A stretch of DNA of 6,822 bases from assembly GCA_029939635.1 (NCBI GenBank), contig JAOZSN010000152.1, forward strand, positions 1 to 6,822. The letters run 5' to 3'. This document shows, piece by piece, positions 1 through 5,840 of the stretch. The stretch is from Deltaproteobacteria bacterium (lineage in GTDB: Bacteria > Desulfobacterota > Desulfobulbia > Desulfobulbales > SURF-16). Numbering within the stretch: the stretch's first letter is position 1; every line of letters starts with the position of its first letter. Under the pieces are notes generated by a model. The model saw only the letters and a list, made by a program, of their open reading frames with translations, was not told the origin of the DNA and ran no database searches. The position numbers and the translations under genes are program-made.

Positions 1-113
1 TCCTCTGGCGAAAACATGAAGTCCTCGGCCTGGAAGGCAGACTCCCAATCTTCACCGAGGTCGTCATCAAGCTCTTCGAAAAAATCTTTATCTTTATCAG
101 GGGGAGGAGACAT
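1..113 (-). CDS. Acidic protein of unknown function, N-terminal 37 codons only (runs off the left edge)
   Basis: The reading frame opens at ATG (111-113) and stays open to position 1. An in-frame TAG lies seven codons upstream with no ATG, GTG or TTG between it and this ATG, so the start is the only one available. The visible residues are very acidic: a Pro-rich MSPPP start, alternating Asp/Lys, then runs of Glu and Asp followed by a Trp and several Phe. No signal peptide or membrane segment is visible. I do not recognise the family from this fragment. It lies 79 bases after the natural end of cheY in the same direction, so it may be co-transcribed and could be linked to motility or chemotaxis, but that is inference from position only. 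There is no clear Shine-Dalgarno sequence before the ATG, which lowers confidence. The other two minus-strand frames are less convincing; one contains a TGA-TAA pair near the start. Confidence 0.55.
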   Translation of the reverse strand, partial: MSPPPDKDKDFFEELDDDLGEDWESAFQAEDFMFSPE

Positions 114-130
114 CGAGGGATACTGGTCAG

Positions 131-173
131 TCTACAGCCAATCAGCGATCAGCTGAATGCTGATCGCTGTAGA
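131..173 (-). repeat. Intercistronic stem-loop between cheY and the acidic ORF
   Basis: AGCGATCAGC (144-153) and GCTGATCGCT (159-168) form a perfect 10-bp stem around a 5-base loop. TCTAC (131-135) and GTAGA (169-173) add a 5-bp outer stem with an 8-base bulge on one side. An alternative outer pairing, TCTACAGC (131-138) with GCTGTAGA (166-173), competes with the inner stem, so two folds are possible. No T-run follows on either strand, so it does not look like a standard intrinsic terminator. More likely roles are an mRNA processing or stability hairpin, or a protein-binding palindrome. Confidence 0.6.
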
Positions 174-192
174 CGTGAAGCTGTACGGGCTA

Positions 193-573
193 TTAGGCGA
201 AAATTTTGTCAATTTTTTCGCCCAGGGTTTCAGCGGTAAACGGTTTAACAATGTATTGGCTTACCTTGGCCTTCACTGCCAGGATAATATTATCCTGCTA
301 TGCCTCTGCGATGACCATGATAAAGGGTATATCAGCCAAATCAGCCTCTCCTCTGACATGTTTAAGTAATTCAAGGCCGGTCATTTTAGGCATATTCCAG
401 TCAGAGATGATCATATCAACCTTTTCAGCCTTAAGCACATCAACGGCTGTGACACCATCATCTGCCTCAACGATATGTTTAAAGCCGAGCTGGGTCAGGA
501 TATTTTTAACGATACGCCGCATTGTGGCAAAGTCATCAACGACCAGGACTTTCATGTTGGTATCAGTCGCCAT
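193..573 (-). CDS. cheY: CheY-type chemotaxis response regulator, interrupted by an in-frame TAG at codon 92
   Basis: This is a stand-alone receiver domain that, in the family, is phosphorylated by CheA and binds the flagellar switch. ATG at 571-573 is preceded by GAGGA with a 6-base spacer. Visible features are acidic pocket D13-D14, phospho-acceptor D58 in the context SDWNMPKMTG, and the alpha-3 sequence ELLKHVRG. The product stops after 91 residues at TAG (298-300). In the same frame, 34 more codons follow (196-297) with the expected C-terminal half: Y107 and K110 (E. coli Y106 and K109) within QYIVKPFTAETL, ending at tandem TAA-TAG (190-195). Total length with the TAG read as sense is 126, normal for CheY. 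The codon matches E. coli Lys91. I88 replaces the conserved switch Thr (E. coli T87). A 91-residue product would lack the beta-5 strand and the essential Lys, so it is probably inactive unless the TAG is read through. It may be a recent pseudogene, a sequence error or a recoded gene. Confidence 0.85.
280..297. repeat. Perfect 18-bp palindrome directly 3' of the cheY in-frame TAG
   Basis: CAGGATAATATTATCCTG is its own reverse complement. On the coding (minus) strand it begins at the base right after TAG (298-300) and encodes Q-D-N-I-I-L. As RNA it can form a 7-bp stem with an AUAU loop. Its adjacency to a premature UAG resembles the arrangement of readthrough-promoting stem-loops, but the stem is short and AU-rich, and half of its sequence is constrained by CheY family residues. 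A functional role is speculative. Confidence 0.6.
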
Positions 574-579
574 GGGAAT

Positions 580-584
580 TCCTC
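580..584 (-). promoter_or_regulatory. Shine-Dalgarno sequence of cheY
   Basis: GAGGA on the minus strand lies 6 bases before the cheY ATG (571-573). It favours this Met over M7, which has no such site. It also shows that the gene keeps a good translation signal despite the internal TAG. Confidence 0.6.
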
Positions 585-626
585 ATAGTATATATTTATT
601 CAAAGTGACACATTCAGTTACTTGCT

Positions 627-656
627 ATTCTACGCAGAAATTAAGAGAAAGGTGAA
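627..656 (-). promoter_or_regulatory. Possible sigma-70-type promoter for cheY
   Basis: On the minus strand TTCACC (651-656) and TAGAAT (627-632) are separated by 18 bases. They match TTGACA at 4 of 6 and TATAAT at 5 of 6 positions. Transcription would start about 45 bases before the cheY ATG. The surrounding region is AT-rich. The match is only moderate and could be chance. Confidence 0.22.
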
Positions 657-696
657 GTGTTTTAGTGGTTTTGTCGAAAATTGTTATCTACCGTGA

Positions 697-820
697 AGCA
701 TCTGCACAGCAAGGCTTCATCTCTGTGCAAGCAGGCCAACGAGTAGCAGTGCTGCGGCGATCATACCCCTATGTGAGTAGGACTGCTCGTGCAGAGAAGA
801 AGCCTCGCTGCACAGATGCT
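697..820 (-). repeat. Long imperfect inverted repeat (124 nt) between fliA and cheY
   Basis: Arms 697-725 and 792-820 pair over 29 positions. In minus-strand RNA 25 are Watson-Crick, three are G-U wobbles (705/812, 706/811, 711/806) and one is U-U (719/798). Pairing resumes for 728-734 with 783-789. In plus-strand RNA the same three arm positions would be C-A mismatches, so the fold is better suited to the fliA-to-cheY transcript. The right end reaches into the fliA TAG stop (819-821). No T-run follows the stem in the transcribed direction, so it is not a typical intrinsic terminator. It could be a 3' stability or attenuation hairpin of the fliA mRNA, or a small palindromic mobile or repetitive element. 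No clear target-site duplication is visible at its edges. Confidence 0.7.
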
Positions 821-1598
821 AATCAGTCAGGATTTGTTTGAGCCTTGACCGGAGGCGAATCATGGCCTTGGAGTGCATCTGGGAGATACGCGATTCTGTA
901 TAACCCATGACCTGGCCTATCTCTTTCATGGTCAGCTCTTCAAAATAGTAGAGGGAGACGGTGAGACGCTCCTTGGCTGGAAGTTTATCAATGGATTTAG
1001 CCAACAGGTCACGGATCTGAGAGAGATTAATGGCAGCAAAGGGGTCGGTACCATCCATGGATATGGCATCAATGCCAGAGCCCATGGAGTCTGGGCCTTT
1101 ACCCCTGAGTAGCTCAATATCCATGAAGCTGACGGTCTTGGTCTCATCTAGCAATTTGTAGAAATTGTCCAGACTGAGATCCATGCTCTCCGCCGCTTCT
1201 TCGTCCGTGGCTGGGCGACCTAATACTTTTTCCAGTTTCTTATAGGTATGCTCAATATCAGTGGCCTTGCGGCGCACAGAGCGGGGAACCCAGTCCAGGG
1301 AACGCAACTCATCAAGCATGGCACCGCGAACTCTGAATTCAGCATAGGTCTTAAACTGTACTTTTTTGCCAATGTTAAATTTGTCAATGGCGTCAATCAG
1401 GCCAATGATGCCACTGCTCACCAAATCATCAAAGGCAACTTGGGGTGGCAGGCGCGAGGCAAGGCGGCTGGCGATATAACGGATCAATGGCGTGTAGGCC
1501 AGGATAAGCTCTTCTCGCTTTTTTCCAGTTAACTTGGTGTCTGTCTGGAAATAGGCGTTGGTGTAATCTTTAAATCTGGCGGCTTGTGGTTTGTTCAT
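819..1598 (-). CDS. fliA: RNA polymerase sigma-28 factor for flagellar operons (FliA/WhiG family)
   Basis: This sigma factor directs RNA polymerase to late flagellar and chemotaxis promoters and in the family is held inactive by FlgM until hook completion. The 259-residue length is near the family norm. Region 2 spans about 29-105, with DDLVSSGIIGLIDAIDKF (57-74) and the FKTYAEFRVRGAMLDELR stretch (82-99) followed by DWVPRSVRRK, a hallmark of the sigma-28 group. Region 3 covers about 110-165. Region 4 (about 205-255) carries LPAKERLTVSLYYFEELTMKEIG and the helix-turn-helix around GYTESRISQMHSKA. The ATG at 1596-1598 is the first start after an in-frame TGA; it lacks a Shine-Dalgarno match, so translation may be weak or need upstream coupling. 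The gene follows flhG after 103 bases. It ends in TAG; read-through would add 33 codons (720-818) through the hairpin to a TGA. Confidence 0.96.
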   Translation of the reverse strand: MNKPQAARFKDYTNAYFQTDTKLTGKKREELILAYTPLIRYIASRLASRLPPQVAFDDLVSSGIIGLIDAIDKFNIGKKVQFKTYAEFRVRGAMLDELRSLDWVPRSVRRKATDIEHTYKKLEKVLGRPATDEEAAESMDLSLDNFYKLLDETKTVSFMDIELLRGKGPDSMGSGIDAISMDGTDPFAAINLSQIRDLLAKSIDKLPAKERLTVSLYYFEELTMKEIGQVMGYTESRISQMHSKAMIRLRSRLKQILTD

Positions 1599-1701
1599 GT
1601 TTTTTAAGAGGTTTAGTCCTCAGCCTTTGTGTCTTTATGCCTGTGAGCTATTCGATATATGATAATGTATATGACTCATCTGTTAGTATCTTATTACTAT
1701 A
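1599..1701. other. AT-rich spacer between flhG and fliA
   Basis: This 103-base gap holds no ORF or RNA gene that I can support. It is markedly richer in A+T than the flanking genes, as expected of a promoter or leader. An imperfect AT palindrome occurs around 1653-1674. No hairpin with a T-run is visible, so the flhB-flhG transcript probably continues into fliA. A sigma-28-like arrangement upstream of fliA is too weak to call. Confidence 0.5.
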
Positions 1702-2580
1702 TTATAAATTGAAAAGTCCTTGCCAGAAAAATTTAATATTTCCGTCACTTAAGTTTGTAGCCTTTTCTCGTAATATTTGATCGGCCAAGGCAAAGAATTT
1801 GCCACTTACCGTGGAGCGTGGTGAGAGGTCGGTGACCAGACGTTGGGCTCGTACTGACTGGGGTAATTTAGCATCATAGGGGATAAAGCCCATATAATCC
1901 ATGGATAGACTGTCTAAGAAGCGGTCTGCCACCAAGGTGAGTTGGCGATAAACAGCCAGGGCCTCCTTTTCTGTCTGGGCAGAATTTACCAGGATGCGGA
2001 ATCGTTTGACCCCATGTTGGCTGGAAAGCACCTTGACCATGGCGTAGGCGTCAGTGAGTGAGGTGGGTTCTGGGGTAAGAACAATAACTCGCTCTTGGGC
2101 TGCCAGGGTAAAGTAGATTACCGTGTTGTTGATGCCGGCTGCTGTATCAATGAGCATGATGTCAATGGCATGGCCAAGATCAGCAATCTCTTCAAGGAAG
2201 TAGAGCTTTTGTTCCTCACTGAGTTCAGCCATCTCCATGATACCAGAGCTGGCTGGCAGGATTTGGAAACCTCCAGGTGCATCCACCAGGATGTCACGCA
2301 ATCGTTTTTCACCGGTGAATACGTGGTGCAGGTTAAACTGGGGTGTAAGTCCAAGCAGCACATCCACATTGGCCAGATTAAGGTCAGCATCCAGCACCAG
2401 AACCTTTTTTCCTTTGCGGGCTAAGGCGTAGGCCAGGTTGGTGACAATATTGGTTTTGCCAACACCGCCTTTACCACTGGTAATGGCCATAACCCGAGGA
2501 GGGGTGCGATAGGCCGCTTGATTTTGATGGAGGGGAGTGGTACTCGCCATGATTTTCTCCAATGTCGTTGCTTGGTTCAT
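1702..2580 (-). CDS. flhG: MinD-like ATPase FlhG (FleN/YlxH), flagellar number regulator
   Basis: FlhG is a ParA/MinD-type ATPase that limits flagellum number and stimulates the FlhF GTPase at the membrane. Visible features are the deviant Walker A SGKGGVGKT (35-43), switch residues in DADLNLANVD (64-73), the DTAAG motif (145-149), and a C-terminal amphipathic stretch IKFFWQGLF (282-290) that fits a MinD-like membrane anchor. The N-terminus NQATTLE (2-8) resembles the FlhF-activating DQAxxLR motif, but Asn replaces Asp and Glu replaces Arg. The ATG at 2578-2580 has no Shine-Dalgarno sequence, while M11 (2548-2550) follows GGAG with a 6-base spacer; the shorter form of 282 residues would lack the motif. 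The gene lies 16 bases after flhF. The longer start is preferred because it keeps the family's N-terminal motif, with moderate confidence in that choice. Confidence 0.93.
   Translation of the reverse strand: MNQATTLEKIMASTTPLHQNQAAYRTPPRVMAITSGKGGVGKTNIVTNLAYALARKGKKVLVLDADLNLANVDVLLGLTPQFNLHHVFTGEKRLRDILVDAPGGFQILPASSGIMEMAELSEEQKLYFLEEIADLGHAIDIMLIDTAAGINNTVIYFTLAAQERVIVLTPEPTSLTDAYAMVKVLSSQHGVKRFRILVNSAQTEKEALAVYRQLTLVADRFLDSLSMDYMGFIPYDAKLPQSVRAQRLVTDLSPRSTVSGKFFALADQILREKATNLSDGNIKFFWQGLFNL
1710..1725 (-). promoter_or_regulatory. Weak sigma-54-like site upstream of fliA
   Basis: TGGCAAG (1719-1725), four bases, then TTTCA (1710-1714) on the minus strand has the spacing of a sigma-54 promoter (TGGCACG-N4-TTGCA) with one mismatch in each element. 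The second mismatch hits the critical G of the -12 GC. The site lies in the last codons of flhG, about 110 bases before fliA. Sigma-54 control of fliA-class genes is known in polar flagellates, but this match may be chance. Confidence 0.15.
2551..2560 (-). promoter_or_regulatory. Strong Shine-Dalgarno sequence before internal Met11 of flhG
   Basis: GGAG (2557-2560) lies six bases before an in-frame ATG (2548-2550). The upstream ATG (2578-2580) is preceded only by AT-rich sequence with no purine core. Either translation begins at Met11, or two FlhG forms are made that differ in the short N-terminal segment that normally touches FlhF. Confidence 0.45.
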
Positions 2581-2596
2581 ATTTTTAATAGTCTAA

Positions 2597-3703
2597 TCAG
2601 TTGATTTTTTGTTCCACCGCACCCCAGCCCTTTTTGAAAAAGGACTCAAGAAACGGTTTGTCAGCTACCAGGAAGTCTTCTGGTACCCGTTGACCCATGG
2701 TGAGATATCCCACTGGTAATTGGGCATTGGCCACCTGCTGACAGAGGGTGGCGTAGGTTCTGGTTTCGTCGAGCTTGGTGAGGATGAGAGAATGTGGCTC
2801 AAGCTGGTCGTAGGACTTGACGATTTGTTCAAGATCTTCTTTTTTGGTGGTGGCACTGAGCACCAGTAAGGGGTGGAGATCTGTTACATTGCTAAACCAG
2901 TTATGTAATTCGTCAACATGGCCGGTGTCATAAGGGCTCTTGCCTGCCGTATCAATAATGATCAGATCACAATTTTGATGGCGAGCCACGGCCTGGGCCA
3001 GGTCTTTTTTACGGATGGCCACTTCGCAGGGCAGGCGCATGATACGGGCATAAGTGCGCAACTGATCCGTGGCGCCGATGCGGTAGCAGTCCATGGAGAG
3101 CAGTGTTACTTTTTTGCCTTCGCGCAGATGGTACCAGGCCGCAATCTTGGCGGCTGAGGTCGTTTTCCCTACTCCGGTGGGGCCTACCAAGGCAATGATG
3201 GTGGGGCCATCTTGATTGTGAAAACGTATGGGTGCTGCCTTGATCTTGCCAATGAGCTTATCACGCCATTCTTTAATTTGGCGTTGGTTTGGCTTTGCCG
3301 CGGCTGCTGAACTAGGTTTTGTAGCGCCTGCACCCGTGTTCTGGGGTGCTCCCCCTTTTTCTTGGAGAATGCGGTTGAAATTCTTGCGCAGCTCTTGGCT
3401 CTCCAGTCGAGGGCGTGGTGCAGAGGTTGGCTGTTTTTTCTTTGCCACTTTGCGCACGGCTGCATAATTATAGGTGGCTGCAGGAGGTGCGTTTGTCTTA
3501 GCCGGACCAGCCTCTTGGTCAACCAAGGGTTCCGTGACGTTTTCCACATCATAGTCCATGGCTGCCATGATCTCGGTGCGTTGGTGGTCTGTGCCCTTAT
3601 CCAACGTCTTGTTGGAAAGAATAACCGCATCCTCACCCAGGGCATTTTTCACCAGCTCAAAGGCTTTGGCTGCGGTGGCTGCTTCAAATCGTTTGATAAT
3701 CAA
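2597..3703 (-). CDS. flhF: SRP-type GTPase FlhF, polar flagellum placement
   Basis: FlhF is the third SRP GTPase (with Ffh and FtsY). It marks the site of flagellar assembly, is membrane-associated, and is controlled by FlhG. The 368 residues show an N-terminal domain beginning IIKRFEAATAAKAFELVK with DAVILS at 25-30, a Pro/Ala/Gln-rich linker (about 65-140), and the NG domain. The P-loop is GPTGVGKTT (174-182), followed by DCYRIGATDQLRTYA (205-219), DTAG (251-254), TKLDE (309-313) and GQRVPEDF (337-344). DCYRIGA carries Cys where Thr is commonly seen. The start is TTG (3701-3703): the in-frame codon before it is TAA, and GGAG (3710-3713) sits six bases upstream, overlapping the end of flhA. 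The start fits the family's usual short N-terminus before K-R-F. Confidence 0.96.
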   Translation of the reverse strand: MIIKRFEAATAAKAFELVKNALGEDAVILSNKTLDKGTDHQRTEIMAAMDYDVENVTEPLVDQEAGPAKTNAPPAATYNYAAVRKVAKKKQPTSAPRPRLESQELRKNFNRILQEKGGAPQNTGAGATKPSSAAAAKPNQRQIKEWRDKLIGKIKAAPIRFHNQDGPTIIALVGPTGVGKTTSAAKIAAWYHLREGKKVTLLSMDCYRIGATDQLRTYARIMRLPCEVAIRKKDLAQAVARHQNCDLIIIDTAGKSPYDTGHVDELHNWFSNVTDLHPLLVLSATTKKEDLEQIVKSYDQLEPHSLILTKLDETRTYATLCQQVANAQLPVGYLTMGQRVPEDFLVADKPFLESFFKKGWGAVEQKIN

Positions 3704-3713
3704 TTACTACTCC
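3701..3713 (-). promoter_or_regulatory. flhA-flhF junction: GGAG ribosome site, tandem TAG-TAA stops and TTG start in one frame
   Basis: Reading the minus strand: GGAG (3710-3713), flhA stop TAG (3707-3709), TAA (3704-3706), then flhF TTG (3701-3703). All three codons lie in the same frame with nothing between them. The ribosome site falls within the last codons of flhA, so a terminating ribosome covers the flhF start, which implies coupled translation and dosage linkage of FlhF to FlhA. Confidence 0.7.
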
Positions 3714-5815
3714 GACGGTTTGGGGTTGATGGTTACAGTGCCCAGTGAATTTAGTTTTACATTGGTGGTAAGTTCATTGGCCGACAGGACAATGACCTGG
3801 GGGGCAAAACGTTCAATGAGCTGGCGCAGATGGCGACGGGTCACCGGGGTAGAGAGCAGAATGGGTTGGTAGCCCTCGGCAGTGACACGGTCAGCCTCGG
3901 TAATAATTGATTCAACAATGGTCTGGCCCAAGGTAGGCTCCAAGGTAAGGAAAGAGCCATGCTCGGTCTGTTGGATGGATTCACGGATAAAATCCTCTAT
4001 CTGGGAGTCAACCGAAAGAATGTGTAACTCGCCTTGCTCATCTACTAATCCACCAATAAGAGAGCGGGCCATTTTCTGGCGGACAAATTCAGTGAGTACC
4101 TCTGGGTCCTTATTATTCGTACTGAAGTCAGCCAGGGTTTCAGCGATGGTGAGCAGATCACGGATGGAGACACGCTCCCTGAGTAGATTCTGCAGCACCT
4201 TTTGTACCGCTCCCAAGGTGAGCAGATTTGGTATCAGTTCTTCCACCACTTTAGGATGGGTCTTGGCCAGATTATCTAGTAATTTCTGGGTATCTTGGCG
4301 GCCGAGGAGTTCTTCTGCGTGGTTGCGCAGTACTTCAGTGATGTGGGTAGCAATCACGGTGGAAGGATCAACCACGGTGTATCCTGCCAGCTGGGCCTCA
4401 TCTTTTTTCTCTGCACTGATCCATAGGGCGGCCAGATGAAAGGCTGGTTCCTCGGTGGGGATGCCTTCAATTTCTCGCTTGGCAGCACCAGAATCCATGG
4501 CCAGGAAATGACCCATCATAATCTCACCCCTGGCCAGTTCAACACCCTTGAGCATGAGGATATACTCGTCTGGCTTAGCCTGCAGGTTGTCGCGTACGTG
4601 GAGGGGAGGCAAAATCATACCGATCTCTGTGGCAAACTGCCGTCTGATGCCGCGGATGCGTTCCAGTAAATCCCCTTCCTGGTTCTCGTCCACCAGAGGA
4701 ATAAGACCATAGCCGACCTCAAGTTCCAGCACATCCATGGAGAGCAATGCCTCCACTGTTTCTGGCGATCCTGGAGGAGGCTCTGTAGACTCTTTAGCTT
4801 TTTCCTCTTCTTGTTCTTTGACCTCGTCATCTACTACTTTTTGTTTAAAGGCAAACCAGGATGTGACTCCCATACCAGTACCTAACATGAGAAAGGGCAG
4901 GTGAGGTAGGCCTGGGACCAGGCCAAAAAGAAAGATGATGGCAGAGGAAACAGCTAGCGCCTCGGGTTGGCGACCAAATTGTTTGCTTATCTCCAGTCCC
5001 ATGGAGGAGTCAGAGGCAGCACGGCTGACAATAATACCAGCGGCGGTGGAGATGATCAGTGATGGGATCTGGGAGACAAGGCCATCACCAATGGTAAGCA
5101 GGGTAAAGGTCTCTGCCGCTGCCAGTACCCCCATGTTTTGCAGAACAGCGCCGATAAACAGGCCACCAACAATATTAATGGCCATGATAACCAGGCTGGC
5201 CACGGCCTCACCACGGACAAATTTTGAGGCACCATCCATGGCACCATAAAACTCGGCTTGTCTGGATATTGTTTCACGGCGCGATTTGGCTTGGGCCTCA
5301 TCAATGAGTCCAGCATTAAGATCCGCATCAATGGCCATCTGCTTACCGGGCATGGCGTCCAAGGTGAAGCGAGCTGCCACCTCAGCAATTCGGCCTGAAC
5401 CTTTAGTGATAACGATAAAATTAATGAGCACCATGATCAAGAAGATGATGAGACCAACTGCAAAACTACCGCCCACCACAAAATTACCAAAAGAGGTGAT
5501 AACCTGTCCCACCGCCGTGCCACCTTCATGGCCATGGAGGAGAATAAGACGGGTGGAGGCAATATTGAGTGACAGACGAAACAGGGTGGTGAGTAGCAGC
5601 AACGACGGAAATGAGGAAAACTCTAATGGGTCGGTATTATACATACTCATGAGCAGGATAATTATACTCATGGTGATGCCGGTAGAAAGCAGTAGATCAA
5701 GCAATAACGGCGGCAGTGGCAGGATCATAATAACCAGGATCCCCACCACGCCTAAGGCCATCATTAATGATGATGACTCGAAGTTTGCTGGAAGTTTAAG
5801 TGCTTTTTCTGCCAT
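3707..5815 (-). CDS. flhA: Flagellar type III export gate protein FlhA
   Basis: FlhA is the large inner-membrane component of the flagellar export gate. In the family it forms a nonameric ring that helps couple proton-motive force to export and docks chaperone-substrate complexes. It has 702 residues, typical length. The N-terminal half has several hydrophobic helices (about 18-36, 38-57, 68-78, 112-136, 204-228, 240-264 and 288-312). The FHIPEP-family signature RLSLNIASTRLILLHGHEGG lies at 80-99, and the cytoplasmic loop MPGKQMAIDADLNAGLIDEA at 155-174 carries conserved acidic residues. A charged, Pro-rich linker (about 326-356) leads to the cytoplasmic domain, with GYGLIPLVD (368-376) and HPKVVEELIP (520-529). 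ATG at 5813-5815 lies 25 bases after flhB with only a weak ribosome site; no better start is present upstream. It ends in TAG followed in frame by TAA. Confidence 0.97.
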   Translation of the reverse strand: MAEKALKLPANFESSSLMMALGVVGILVIMILPLPPLLLDLLLSTGITMSIIILLMSMYNTDPLEFSSFPSLLLLTTLFRLSLNIASTRLILLHGHEGGTAVGQVITSFGNFVVGGSFAVGLIIFLIMVLINFIVITKGSGRIAEVAARFTLDAMPGKQMAIDADLNAGLIDEAQAKSRRETISRQAEFYGAMDGASKFVRGEAVASLVIMAINIVGGLFIGAVLQNMGVLAAAETFTLLTIGDGLVSQIPSLIISTAAGIIVSRAASDSSMGLEISKQFGRQPEALAVSSAIIFLFGLVPGLPHLPFLMLGTGMGVTSWFAFKQKVVDDEVKEQEEEKAKESTEPPPGSPETVEALLSMDVLELEVGYGLIPLVDENQEGDLLERIRGIRRQFATEIGMILPPLHVRDNLQAKPDEYILMLKGVELARGEIMMGHFLAMDSGAAKREIEGIPTEEPAFHLAALWISAEKKDEAQLAGYTVVDPSTVIATHITEVLRNHAEELLGRQDTQKLLDNLAKTHPKVVEELIPNLLTLGAVQKVLQNLLRERVSIRDLLTIAETLADFSTNNKDPEVLTEFVRQKMARSLIGGLVDEQGELHILSVDSQIEDFIRESIQQTEHGSFLTLEPTLGQTIVESIITEADRVTAEGYQPILLSTPVTRRHLRQLIERFAPQVIVLSANELTTNVKLNSLGTVTINPKPSE

Positions 5816-5840
5816 TTTTTCTGGTGTCAGGTTACGGTTT

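Noticed and set aside
298..573. CheY as a naturally short 91-residue protein
   Set aside because: The downstream codons in the same frame restore the complete CheY fold with its essential Lys, so the short form is a truncation rather than a natural design.
206..655. 149-codon plus-strand reading frame opposite cheY
   Set aside because: It lies antisense to the clear CheY coding sequence and its translation shows no recognisable family; it is a shadow frame.
720..764. Tiny hydrophobic peptide ORF (15 residues) inside the hairpin
   Set aside because: Its purine-rich stretch is too close to the ATG to act as a ribosome site, and half of it is dictated by the inverted repeat.
697..820. Intrinsic terminator after fliA
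   Set aside because: The stem is long but no T-run follows it on the transcribed strand.
1612..1640. Sigma-28 promoter upstream of fliA (TAAA, 15 bases, then a GCCGATAA-like box)
   Set aside because: Only 4 of 8 positions match in the second box, which is not distinguishable from chance.
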